The translations under genes were made by a program, and so were the position numbers. DNA of 64,000 nt from Brevinema_A sp051649245 (GTDB lineage Bacteria; Spirochaetota; Brevinematia; Brevinematales; Brevinemataceae): positions 62,001 to 126,000 of the forward strand of contig JBOFGS010000018.1 of the NCBI GenBank assembly GCA_051649245.1, written 5' to 3'. Positions 9,170 to 17,294 of this stretch are shown here, one piece after another; within the stretch, counting starts at the first letter, position 1; each line of letters opens with the position of its first letter. The notes under the pieces are model-generated. The model made no database searches and was not told the DNA's origin. It saw only the letters and a program-made list of their open reading frames with translations.

Positions 9170-9934
9170 ATGCATGTTATACAAAATTATCTAATGTTAA
9201 GCATCTTATTTATGGGTGCCGTAGCTTGTGATGACACAAATAATAAGCAAGCAATAGATCAGGCCGTAAATGAAATTAAAAAAGAAGCTCAAATATTAGA
9301 TACAGCTTCTATAAGAAATTCTATTGATTTGATTTCTGATGAGATAGTCAGTAATACGAATGGAATTCCTCTTATTTTGCAAGATGATGTTGTCACAGAT
9401 GGGGTGGAAATTGATTCTTTATTAACAACGACAGAACCAATAATTACAGAACCTTCTATAAATGAATATATAGCACAAGATACTGTCAAACAACCTGCTA
9501 TCACAAAATCAACAAGACCAAAATCAAGATCGAAATTAAAAACTATTTCTTATGGGTCCTATATCAAAATTGGAATTGATCGTCCTAAAATAACTGTCAG
9601 TAGGACATCTAGTCAAAAAATTACTGTTGTCGTCATAGGAGATTCTTCTATTAAATTAACAGATGTATATATATATGCTATTCCTATAGGTAGTCGTTTA
9701 GTAAGAAATCATAATACCTTGATTGGGTTTGTGAACAACTTGGAAGTAGTTAATAATCAAGCTCAATTTACCCGTTTTTGGAATGGTAAACGATCTAATG
9801 GATCTTTTATGAAACCAGGTCATTATAATATTTACGTCGAATATCGTTATAAAAATGCTCAAGGTGTGATTATCAAAAAACAAGGACGTTACTGGGGTGG
9901 AAGTAAACGTCGATGGACAATAGAGATTCTTTAA
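9170..9934 (+). CDS. Putative lipoprotein with FlgD-like Ig-fold C-terminus
   Basis: A 254-residue protein. The N-terminus is a short hydrophobic signal ending GAVAC at residues 16-20, an acceptable spirochaete lipobox, so the mature protein is probably lipid-anchored. Residues 21-120 are polar and acidic, with a basic patch TRPKSRSKLK near 120. The C-terminal 110 residues are beta-rich and include FWNGKRSNGSFMKPGHYNIY. That stretch resembles the W-x-G-x-x-x-x-G...PxGxY pattern of FlgD-type Ig-like domains. It lies directly upstream of the flaA promoter, so a motility or envelope role is possible, but no function can be assigned. Confidence 0.6.
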   Translation: MHVIQNYLMLSILFMGAVACDDTNNKQAIDQAVNEIKKEAQILDTASIRNSIDLISDEIVSNTNGIPLILQDDVVTDGVEIDSLLTTTEPIITEPSINEYIAQDTVKQPAITKSTRPKSRSKLKTISYGSYIKIGIDRPKITVSRTSSQKITVVVIGDSSIKLTDVYIYAIPIGSRLVRNHNTLIGFVNNLEVVNNQAQFTRFWNGKRSNGSFMKPGHYNIYVEYRYKNAQGVIIKKQGRYWGGSKRRWTIEIL

Positions 9935-9960
9935 ATAAAGATAATTTTTTCTTCAAAAAT

Positions 9961-9987
9961 TAAAGAATAACGAAAATTTGCCGAAAA
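9961..9987 (+). promoter_or_regulatory. Sigma-28 (FliA-type) promoter for the flaA operon
   Basis: TAAA at 9961-9964, exactly 15 bases, then GCCGAAAA at 9980-9987. This matches the FliA consensus TAAA-N15-GCCGATAA at all but one position. The flaA start codon follows at 10102, giving a leader of roughly 100 bases. No comparably good sigma-70 promoter is visible in the gap. Confidence 0.8.
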
Positions 9988-10101
9988 GTAAATAAAATAT
10001 TTATAAATAAAAAATACAGAAATATATTGAATGTCAGTCTTTATAGATTAAAATAATGTCCTTAAGATGATATTTCTGTTAACAAAGAAGGAGTTCCTGA
10101 G

Positions 10102-11061
10102 ATGAAAAGGGCGAATCTTCAACGTAGTATAGCGTTGTTTGCTTTAGCAGTTATGGCTGTTCCATTTAACGTATATGGGCAACATAAAAAAGAACCATTT
10201 GTATTTAAGAATTTTACCTTATCTGATTTTGGTGACGGTAGTGATACTGCTCAATCTATTGTTTGGAAGCCTACCTTTTCAGAATTTGCCGTACAAGCAA
10301 AAGGTGAAGATCAACAAAATACACAAGATCCTGCAGGTGGAGATCAACAAAATCAAGCAACAGGAAACCAAACTCAAGGTGATACCAATACTGTTGTTGT
10401 TTTAGGTCAAAATCCTGATCCTAATATAAATGCTGTACGCTATTCTGAGGCTGTTCCTGAAGGTGTTACAGATCTTGTAAGTGGACCTCAAAAATATGTT
10501 TTAGGTGTTAAAGCTCAGTTTACTCAACAAGGATATAATTGGATTGAATTGTATCCACATCGTATTGGTAGCTCAGAAAATCAGCAGGCATCTAATCCAG
10601 AAGATCCTGCTGCAACACCAGCACAACAAGCTACACCTACATCAGAAAATACTACAACTGCACCTGATTCTCCTCCTGATCTTAATGCCGAGAGTACAAA
10701 ATTTAAAATTCCTTTTAAAGGTATTGCAACCGATATATCCATGTGGGTTTGGGGTGGTTACTATGCTTGGTGGGTCGAACTTTATGTGCGTGATTATCTA
10801 AACTATGACTATCAATTTCCAATGGGAGATTTGTTATATACTGGTTGGAAACAAAAACGTGTTCAAATTCCATCAAGTGTTATTCAAACTAGAAAAAGAC
10901 TTCCAGCTATTCAATCATTATCATTTGAAAAGATCAAGTTGTGGAGTTTCCCTACAGAACATGTTAATCAATTTTATGTTTATTTTGATCTGCTTCAACA
11001 TGGTTCTATTGTTGAGATGGATGTGTTCAACGGGAAAAATCTTGCAGAAGATATTTGGTAG
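10102..11061 (+). CDS. flaA: Flagellar filament outer-layer (sheath) protein FlaA, copy 1
   Basis: Spirochaete FlaA proteins coat the FlaB core of periplasmic flagella. This 319-residue copy has a Sec signal ending about VYG (residues 24-26). A FLSDFGDG-like opening (TLSDFGDGSD), GVKAQFTQQGYNWIELYP, and DISMWVWGGYYAWWVELYVRD are typical of the FlaA jelly-roll-like domain, as is the C-terminal FYVYFDLLQH. Two low-complexity inserts rich in Q, N, T, P and A interrupt the domain, at about residues 70-100 and 155-195. RBS AAGGAG lies upstream. It is co-transcribed with a second flaA 15 bases downstream, from the sigma-28 promoter. Confidence 0.85.
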   Translation: MKRANLQRSIALFALAVMAVPFNVYGQHKKEPFVFKNFTLSDFGDGSDTAQSIVWKPTFSEFAVQAKGEDQQNTQDPAGGDQQNQATGNQTQGDTNTVVVLGQNPDPNINAVRYSEAVPEGVTDLVSGPQKYVLGVKAQFTQQGYNWIELYPHRIGSSENQQASNPEDPAATPAQQATPTSENTTTAPDSPPDLNAESTKFKIPFKGIATDISMWVWGGYYAWWVELYVRDYLNYDYQFPMGDLLYTGWKQKRVQIPSSVIQTRKRLPAIQSLSFEKIKLWSFPTEHVNQFYVYFDLLQHGSIVEMDVFNGKNLAEDIW

Positions 11062-11076
11062 GATAAGGAGTCAACA

Positions 11077-11868
11077 ATGAAAAAACAAAATAATTTACTG
11101 GTATTATTATTTGTGTTGCTTGCAGTTCCTCTTCTTTATTCTCAAGATCAAGCTGTGGATCCTGCAACTGATAATCAAACACAAACAACACAACCTGAAA
11201 CAGTAATCACACCACAAGACACAACACAAACAACAGCTAATCTTCCTGTGATAGAAAATGATCCTGAAGTAACAAATCAAAATATTGGAGCAGCAAGAAC
11301 TGCTGAAGAAATTCTTCAAACAATATTATTAGATGATTTTGAAGTACCACAAGGTTGGAAACCAAGTATTCCTTTAGATTTCGGGATTTCTCGTTCTATT
11401 TATAGAGAAGGTGGACCTCAAGAAATCATTACTGAAAATAATAAAATGACATTAGGTGTCAAAACATTTTTCTTTAAACGTAATTTTGGCTGGATGAGTA
11501 TTGATAAAAACTTTCCTATAGATATTAAAAATATTGTGCGTTCTTTTTCTGTTTGGGTTGTTGGTAGAAACCGTACTCATAAACTTTATATTAAAGTCAG
11601 AGATCTCAATAATGATCATATGAGATTACCTGCTGGTGAGATGAAATGGAGAGGATGGAAAAAAGTCATTGTTCCTGTTAGTGATAGTGTTATTCAAAAT
11701 AGTGCAAAACATAATAATAAAGGACTTGATTTTTTTGGCTTTCATGTTTCTTTTAATGCAGAAGATATATTAGTTTCAGAACCTTATTTTTTGTATTTTG
11801 ATTACTTAACAGCGACCGTTAATATGGGACAGCAGTCTCGTGTTGATGACATGATTGATGATTGGTAA
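11077..11868 (+). CDS. Flagellar filament outer-layer protein FlaA, copy 2
   Basis: A 263-residue FlaA paralogue. The signal peptide ends near LLYSQ (about residue 23), followed by a Q/T-rich spacer of about 50 residues (many QTTQ and TTQTT runs). The FlaA domain then starts at ILLDDFEVPQGWKPS and continues through TLGVKTFFFKRNFGWMSI, SFSVWVVGRNRTHKLYIKVRD and PYFLYFDYLTATV. It shares W-x-x-x-x-P and V-R-D landmarks with copy 1 and is shorter. RBS AAGGAG is 6-7 bases from ATG. It is the second and last gene of the operon and is followed by a strong terminator. Two FlaA-type proteins may form heteromeric sheaths, which is inference. Confidence 0.85.
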   Translation: MKKQNNLLVLLFVLLAVPLLYSQDQAVDPATDNQTQTTQPETVITPQDTTQTTANLPVIENDPEVTNQNIGAARTAEEILQTILLDDFEVPQGWKPSIPLDFGISRSIYREGGPQEIITENNKMTLGVKTFFFKRNFGWMSIDKNFPIDIKNIVRSFSVWVVGRNRTHKLYIKVRDLNNDHMRLPAGEMKWRGWKKVIVPVSDSVIQNSAKHNNKGLDFFGFHVSFNAEDILVSEPYFLYFDYLTATVNMGQQSRVDDMIDDW

Positions 11869-11883
11869 AATATACGTATCATT

Positions 11884-11917
11884 TAAAAACACCTCGAATA
11901 TTCGGGGTGTTTTTTCT
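11884..11917 (+). terminator. Intrinsic terminator after the flaA pair
   Basis: AAAACACCTCGAAT pairs with ATTCGGGGTGTTTT, with one T-G wobble, and is followed by a T run. The stem is long and ends 16 bases into the downstream intergenic gap. Confidence 0.9.
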
Positions 11918-11945
11918 TGCGATTAATTTATAATCAGAATATAAT
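11917..11945 (+). promoter_or_regulatory. Sigma-70-type promoter for the first solute-binding gene
   Basis: TTGCGA at 11917-11922 and TATAAT at 11940-11945 are 17 bases apart. The -35 box begins right at the end of the flaA terminator tail. Confidence 0.7.
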
Positions 11946-11988
11946 AATATGATTGAAAATGATTATAATTTTTATCTAGGAGAAAAAT

Positions 11989-13503
11989 ATGCTTGGCAAA
12001 TTTTATTGGTTGTGTGCTTTTTGGGTGCTACTGCTGGTATCTTGTTCTAATACTAATGATGAGGATAGAGATAATTTGGTTGTAGGGGTTCGAGCAGAAC
12101 CTGTAAGCTTGTATCCTTATGGTGCTAATGATAATGCTTCTGCTCGTGTCGTTGTTCAAATTTACAATCGTTTGATCGAGAAAGACAAATTAGGTCAATT
12201 TCATCCTTCTTTAGCTTCTGAATGGATTTTAATGTCACCTACTATTTTACAAATGAAAATTCGACAGGGTGTATTATTTCATAATGATGAATTACTAACA
12301 GTCGAAGATATTAAATTTAGCCTTGAAACAATGATGCAATCTCCTGAAGTAAAGCATATTGCCAGTCCCATGAAAGAAGTCCAAATAATAGACTCGAATA
12401 CTATACATATTATCTTGAAAGAGCCTTTTGCTCCTATTTTGGCACATTTAGCACACCCTGCTGCTTCGATTGTACAGAAAAAAACAATACTTGCTGCAGA
12501 ACAAAATCTTAAACAAATGCATCCTATTGGAACAGGTCCCTTTAAATTAGTTGAATGGAATCGGGGACAAAATATTATCTTAGAAAAATTTTCATCTTAT
12601 TGGGATAAACAATCTGATATAAAATCAATTGAATTTAGAGTTATTCCTGAGGATTCTACACGTACTATTGCGTTAGAGAGTGGCGATATTGATATTGCAT
12701 ATGATATTCCTACAGCAGATTTAGAATCTGTCCGAAATAACCCTTCATTAAAATTAATTGAACAAGCTATTCCACGTATTGAATACCTTGGTTTTAATAT
12801 TGAGAAAAATTCACAAAAATTTTGGAAAAATGTAAAAGTTCGTGAAGCAGTAGCATTGGCTATTGATATTCCTGGAATTATTAATTCGGTATTATTTGGG
12901 GCAGGTACGCCAGCTTCTTCTATTATCTCAGAAGGAGTGGTAGGATACTACCCAGGTCTTCCACCTCTTCAAAGAAATGTCAATAAAGCAAAACAATTAC
13001 TAGCTGAAGTAGGTATCCCTTCTGGTACTAAAATTAATTTATGGACTACAGAAGGTGAACGTCAAAAAATTGCTGAAATTATTAAAGAAAATCTTCGTGA
13101 GATTGGATTGAATGTAACTATTTCTATTTATGAATGGGGTCGTTTTTTAGATGGCACAGCAAAAGGTGAACATGATATGTTTCTCTTAGGTTGGACAACA
13201 ATCACAGGAGATGCTGACTATGGAATCTATAATCTTGTCCATTCTGATGCGTTTGGTGCTGTAGGAAATAGATCATTCTACTCTAATCGTAACGTTGATA
13301 AACTTTTAGATTTGGCTCGTAAAGAAATTCTTCCTCAACAACGAGATCTTTATTATAAAGAAATTCAAGAAATTTTGTATAAAGATTTTCCTATTGTTCC
13401 TTTATTCTATAAAATTTCAAATGTTGGATTATCTAAATCTATTAGAGGTTTTGAATTTGATCTTTCTGATTCGCATAGACTTCAAACTGTTTATTTTCAA
13501 TAA
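11989..13503 (+). CDS. ABC-transporter substrate-binding lipoprotein, family 5 (OppA/DppA type), copy 1
   Basis: Binds a peptide, nickel or similar ligand outside the inner membrane and delivers it to an ABC permease. It has 504 residues. The signal ends LLLVSC (Cys 19), a clear lipobox. The family-5 N-domain shows RAEPVSLYPYGANDNASARV, then LASEWI, KIRQGVLFHNDELLTVEDIK and HPIGTGPFKL. The C-domain has WGRFLDGTAKGEHDMFLLGW and a late FPIVPLFY. No permease or ATPase genes lie nearby, so the partner is encoded elsewhere. It has its own promoter and terminator. Ligand unknown. Confidence 0.9.
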   Translation: MLGKFYWLCAFWVLLLVSCSNTNDEDRDNLVVGVRAEPVSLYPYGANDNASARVVVQIYNRLIEKDKLGQFHPSLASEWILMSPTILQMKIRQGVLFHNDELLTVEDIKFSLETMMQSPEVKHIASPMKEVQIIDSNTIHIILKEPFAPILAHLAHPAASIVQKKTILAAEQNLKQMHPIGTGPFKLVEWNRGQNIILEKFSSYWDKQSDIKSIEFRVIPEDSTRTIALESGDIDIAYDIPTADLESVRNNPSLKLIEQAIPRIEYLGFNIEKNSQKFWKNVKVREAVALAIDIPGIINSVLFGAGTPASSIISEGVVGYYPGLPPLQRNVNKAKQLLAEVGIPSGTKINLWTTEGERQKIAEIIKENLREIGLNVTISIYEWGRFLDGTAKGEHDMFLLGWTTITGDADYGIYNLVHSDAFGAVGNRSFYSNRNVDKLLDLARKEILPQQRDLYYKEIQEILYKDFPIVPLFYKISNVGLSKSIRGFEFDLSDSHRLQTVYFQ

Positions 13504-13521
13504 ATTAAAACAATATTTTAC

Positions 13522-13556
13522 AAAAAATATCCCTTGTAAAAAGGGATATTTTTTGT
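13522..13556 (+). terminator. Intrinsic terminator after solute-binding copy 1
   Basis: AAAAAATATCCC pairs with GGGATATTTTTT around a nine-base loop. Confidence 0.85.
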
Positions 13557-13596
13557 TATAATTAATTTATTAATAAGATATCTAGAGGAGAATATT

Positions 13597-15096
13597 ATGA
13601 TGAAACTTGTTCTTGTGTTTTTTATCATGTTATTTACAGGATGTAGTAAATCAGAAAAACTGAAAAATCACGATTTATTAAAAGTCGCGGCGTCTGTTGA
13701 GGCAAAAAGCTTGTACCCTTACCAAGCAAATGATCCTCATTCTTCTCGAATTTATAGCCAAATATTTGAGACCCTTATTTTGCATGATGAATCAAATAAT
13801 TTAGTTCCAGGTTTGGCAACAGAATGGAAATTTTTAAATGATCTCACTTTAGAAATTAAGATTCGTCAAAATGTGTTATTTCATAATAATCAAATCATGA
13901 CGATTGATGATGTTAAATTTAGTTTTGATCAAATTCTTGCTTCTCCAAATCTAGCACATACTGTTAAATCTATTAAAGATACAAAGATTATTGATCAATC
14001 TACTCTTCATTTGATTCTTAAAGAACCTGATGTTACAGTTTTGTTTTTGCTTGCATCACCCACAATGGTTATTGTTAACAAAAAAGCCGTTTTAGAAGCT
14101 GGTGATGATGTCTCAAGCAAACCTATTGGAACAGGACCTTATCAATTATCAGAATGGATTCGTGGTCAAAGTATTGTGTTAAAGGTTTTTGAACAATATT
14201 GGAATGAGATCGCCAAGATCCCTACAATTGAAATAAGAACCATATCAGATGTCGCGGCTCGTGCGATTGCATTAGAAGCAAACGATGTAGATCTTGCTTT
14301 TGATATCGAGGGGACTGATATAGAACGTATTGCAGGAAATCCGGATTTAATACTTTATGATGTTGAAATTCCTCGTGTTGAATATATTGCTATGAATATA
14401 GGCAAAGGTTCTAATCCATTATGGAAATCAGCAAAAGGTCGCCAAGCCTTTGAGTGGTTGATTGATAAAGAAGGATTAACGGAGTATGTTTTGTTTGGAG
14501 CAGGAAAAGCTGCAAATACTTTAGTTCCACCAATGATTGACGGACATGATGACACGATCGTTATACGTCAAAAAAATTCTCAAAAAGCTAAAGAATTACT
14601 TGCTGAATTAATGATCACCAATCCTAATGTTAATATTTTAGTTCGTGAAGGAACAAGCCAAAAAATAGCAGAAGTGCTGCAATCTCAATTACTCGAAGCT
14701 AATATTCAAAGTAGTATTACAATTGCTGAATATGGACGATTTTTAGAAATGATTGCTCAAGGGCAACATGATGTGTTTGTATTGAATTGGACTGTTGTGA
14801 CAGGTGATCCGGATTATGCTCTTAATAATTTGTTGAATTCTAATTCTTGGGGTTCTAAAGGCAATCGTTCTTTCTACTCATCTCCTGTGATAGATGATTT
14901 ACTTCAAAAAGCTAAAATAGAAAAAAATCCCCAGCAACGTATCGAATATTATAAAAAAATTCAACAAATTGCATATGAAGAAGTGCCTTATATTCCTTTA
15001 TATTATCCAACACTCAATATAGGAGCATCAGCACATCTGCAAAATGTATTTATTAATATGTTTGGGTATATCTCATTTAACAAACTTTTGTTCTAA
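13597..15096 (+). CDS. ABC-transporter substrate-binding lipoprotein, family 5, copy 2
   Basis: A tandem paralogue of the preceding gene, at 499 residues. The lipobox is LFTGC (Cys 16). Many positions are shared with copy 1: SLYPYQANDPHSSR, KIRQNVLFHNNQIMTIDDVK, KPIGTGPYQLSEW, YGRFLEMIAQGQHDVF and the ending VPYIPLYYP. The ligand-contact region differs (for example VTGDPDYALNNLLNS against copy 1 ITGDADYGIYNLVHS), so specificity may have shifted. RBS AGAGGAG precedes the ATG. No permease genes are linked. A terminator separates the copies, which suggests independent expression of duplicated genes. Confidence 0.9.
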   Translation: MMKLVLVFFIMLFTGCSKSEKLKNHDLLKVAASVEAKSLYPYQANDPHSSRIYSQIFETLILHDESNNLVPGLATEWKFLNDLTLEIKIRQNVLFHNNQIMTIDDVKFSFDQILASPNLAHTVKSIKDTKIIDQSTLHLILKEPDVTVLFLLASPTMVIVNKKAVLEAGDDVSSKPIGTGPYQLSEWIRGQSIVLKVFEQYWNEIAKIPTIEIRTISDVAARAIALEANDVDLAFDIEGTDIERIAGNPDLILYDVEIPRVEYIAMNIGKGSNPLWKSAKGRQAFEWLIDKEGLTEYVLFGAGKAANTLVPPMIDGHDDTIVIRQKNSQKAKELLAELMITNPNVNILVREGTSQKIAEVLQSQLLEANIQSSITIAEYGRFLEMIAQGQHDVFVLNWTVVTGDPDYALNNLLNSNSWGSKGNRSFYSSPVIDDLLQKAKIEKNPQQRIEYYKKIQQIAYEEVPYIPLYYPTLNIGASAHLQNVFINMFGYISFNKLLF

Positions 15097-15123
15097 CATT
15101 TTTTTTGGAAATATAAAAATAAT

Positions 15124-15153
15124 TTGACAATAGTATCTTTGGATTAATATTAT
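15124..15153 (+). promoter_or_regulatory. Possible promoter for the small membrane protein
   Basis: TTGACA at 15124-15129 and TATTAT at 15148-15153 are 18 bases apart. A TATAAT further down (15159) lacks a partner at a good distance. Confidence 0.4.
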
Positions 15154-15182
15154 TAAGATATAATCAATACAAGGAGATGCGT

Positions 15183-15530
15183 ATGTTTTTAGAATTTGGA
15201 AAAATAATCATTAACAGACATGATATCCCAAATCAAGAAACAGGTGTGCTTATATACATGATTGTCTTACCAATATTATGGATTCTAAGAGGATGTTCTC
15301 TGTTTGGTGTTGTATTTCCTGTTTTTAGGTCATTGTATAATATATTTTTTGAAAAGACACATTTTCCTATTCTTATATTTACAATTATTTGGATTTCGAT
15401 CAATATTAGTATTTTATATGCTGATATATCATTTTTTTGGAAGTGGTTATGGATCGATTTTACAGGAATAATTATTTTTATCAATACAATCTCTTTTTAT
15501 ATTAATAAACTAATAACCCGATCTAAGTGA
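15183..15530 (+). CDS. Small membrane protein of unknown function
   Basis: About 115 residues with two or three hydrophobic segments (YMIVLPILWILRG, FPILIFTIIWISINISIL, FTGIIIFINTISFYI). It resembles no family I can name. I prefer the ATG at 15183 because AAGGAG ends six bases upstream; the ATG six bases earlier touches the ribosome site. The last codons (CGA TCT AAG TGA) form the loop and inner stem of a perfect bidirectional terminator. Confidence 0.6.
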   Translation: MFLEFGKIIINRHDIPNQETGVLIYMIVLPILWILRGCSLFGVVFPVFRSLYNIFFEKTHFPILIFTIIWISINISILYADISFFWKWLWIDFTGIIIFINTISFYINKLITRSK

Positions 15531-15548
15531 TCGGGTTATTAGTTTATT
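15504..15548. terminator. Bidirectional terminator overlapping the small-protein stop codon
   Basis: A perfect 20-bp inverted repeat (15504-15523 against 15529-15548) with a five-base loop. It serves the plus-strand small gene and the minus-strand chemoreceptor gene. Confidence 0.9.
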
Positions 15549-15557
15549 ATCAACAAA

Positions 15558-17198
15558 TTATTGTTTGTTATATGTATCTTGAACTAATTTATTTTTTTCT
15601 TTTGTAGATTTATCTTCATAAGGTGATATATTATCTTCCATTTCTCGAATTGACGAAACATAAGATAAGAATGCTTGTTGAGCTTTATTGGTGCTATTTT
15701 TAATGTAGTTTGTATTATTTTCTAATTGTTTAGATTTTTCTGTCAAAAAAGACGCGATATATTGCATATCACTAATTTTTGTATTACCTGTTTCTAAGAC
15801 TGCTGCTGTATTTGTGATAACTTGCTGGACTTCTCCAATAATAGAAATAATATTTGTTGTTCCAATGGACATTTGAACACTTTGGTTTGTAAGAAAGGAA
15901 ATGCGATTCATAATATTTTCAATCGTCTCAGAAAAGTCTTGGATGATTTGATTAATTGCAGACAATGATTGATCTGTTTGTTTTATTGTTTCAACAGTTT
16001 CTTCAATGGATTGCATATTAATCCGAAGCGTTTTATTAATGATATCAGCATTATGAGATGTTTCGGTAGAAAGTTTTTTTATTTCTTTTGCCACGATCGC
16101 AAAACCACCACCAGCTTTTCCGGCACGAGATGCTTCCACAGCGGCATTCAGTGCGAGTACATTAGTTCTTTCTGCAACTTCCATAATTAAGGAGATCATA
16201 TCTAAAATATTTTTTGAATTTTCTGTGACTTTCTTAACAGCATTCATTGAATTGACCATTCTATCTTGACCTTGGTGTGAAATATCAATTAATTCTGATA
16301 ATTGTTGACGTTTGCTTTGAAACATTGTATCAATTTCTTGAGATGTATCTGAAATTTCTTGTAGTTGATCCTTGTAGTTTTCCATATTTTTCTTATGCTT
16401 GGAAAAAGATACAGCAATATTTTGTGAAGATGATAAATGCTTTTGATTAGTTGCAAGTATATCTATGAGGATACTGTTTAATGATGTTACTTGTTCAAGA
16501 ATCTGATTGTTTAAATTATTTAATTCAAAAATCTGATTATCCTGAAAATGATATTGATTATCAAGAGATATTCCAGCTTGTTTGTTGTGTTTATAGATAG
16601 ATGTAATATTGTCTATTTTCTTTTTTTGTACTAATACGGTTGTATTTTCAACGATATATTTATTAAAAATATTTCCTGTAAGTAGAAAAATTTGATCACT
16701 AAGCAAGCCAAGTGTAAAAAGAATAACATATGTGTTTATGATATATAATTTATGAGTAAACCCTATGAGAGGAATTTGTACAGCAAAGATGTAGTAGGAT
16801 AATAATCCCATTGTAATTCCTGTAATAATAATTGTAAATGAACGATTTTTGGCTAAAAATCCTGCATTGATAAGTGGTAGTGATGCAAAAGAAACAAATT
16901 CATAAATAGCGAGATTATTCCGTGGATTTTGAGCAATTAGTATCCCATAACATGCAAGTATCAGTCCTAAAGATGTGATATAACTTGAAGATATATATTG
17001 CTCTGATTTTAGAAGAAAAATAGAACAACCTAAGATAATAGCAATAAGAACTGCAAGAATCATCTTGTCTATTGCTCCCGAGAAGAAAGATGCAATCCCT
17101 AATAACACACTGACACTTAAGAAAAAACTGTTACACATAAATAATAATCTTTCCTGCAACTGTTGGTGGTAATTTTGGTTATTTTCTTGAATTGACAT
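15558..17198 (-). CDS. Methyl-accepting chemotaxis protein with a six-TM input domain and no HAMP
   Basis: A 546-residue receptor that should signal to CheA through CheW. Residues 20-185 hold about six closely packed hydrophobic segments with no large periplasmic loop. A coiled-coil linker and the signalling domain follow. The hairpin tip is AERTNVLALNAAVEASRAGK then GGGFAIVAKEIKKLS, which is the MCP signature. There is no recognisable HAMP domain between membrane part and signalling part. Such receptors may sense membrane or cytoplasmic cues, which is inference. The C-terminus is charged (KEKNKLVQDTYNKQ) and carries no CheR-binding pentapeptide. Confidence 0.9.
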   Translation of the reverse strand: MSIQENNQNYHQQLQERLLFMCNSFFLSVSVLLGIASFFSGAIDKMILAVLIAIILGCSIFLLKSEQYISSSYITSLGLILACYGILIAQNPRNNLAIYEFVSFASLPLINAGFLAKNRSFTIIITGITMGLLSYYIFAVQIPLIGFTHKLYIINTYVILFTLGLLSDQIFLLTGNIFNKYIVENTTVLVQKKKIDNITSIYKHNKQAGISLDNQYHFQDNQIFELNNLNNQILEQVTSLNSILIDILATNQKHLSSSQNIAVSFSKHKKNMENYKDQLQEISDTSQEIDTMFQSKRQQLSELIDISHQGQDRMVNSMNAVKKVTENSKNILDMISLIMEVAERTNVLALNAAVEASRAGKAGGGFAIVAKEIKKLSTETSHNADIINKTLRINMQSIEETVETIKQTDQSLSAINQIIQDFSETIENIMNRISFLTNQSVQMSIGTTNIISIIGEVQQVITNTAAVLETGNTKISDMQYIASFLTEKSKQLENNTNYIKNSTNKAQQAFLSYVSSIREMEDNISPYEDKSTKEKNKLVQDTYNKQ

Positions 17199-17228
17199 CG
17201 TTAATACCTCTAAATTAGATGATGATAT

Positions 17229-17257
17229 ATTATAATATCCTTTATCACTATTCGCAA
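17229..17257 (-). promoter_or_regulatory. Sigma-70-type promoter for the six-TM chemoreceptor
   Basis: TTGCGA (17257-17252) and TATAAT (17234-17229) on the minus strand are separated by 17 bases. It sits between the pnuT stop and the receptor start, so this gene has its own start site rather than a sigma-28 one. Confidence 0.7.
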
Positions 17258-17294
17258 CCGGTTTTTCTATATTAAATTGTTTAGTTGTTGTTTG

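Noticed and set aside
10175..11080. Several short plus-strand frames overlapping flaA copy 1
   Set aside because: They are other-frame readings of the flaA gene and its Q/T-rich inserts; no starts with ribosome sites.
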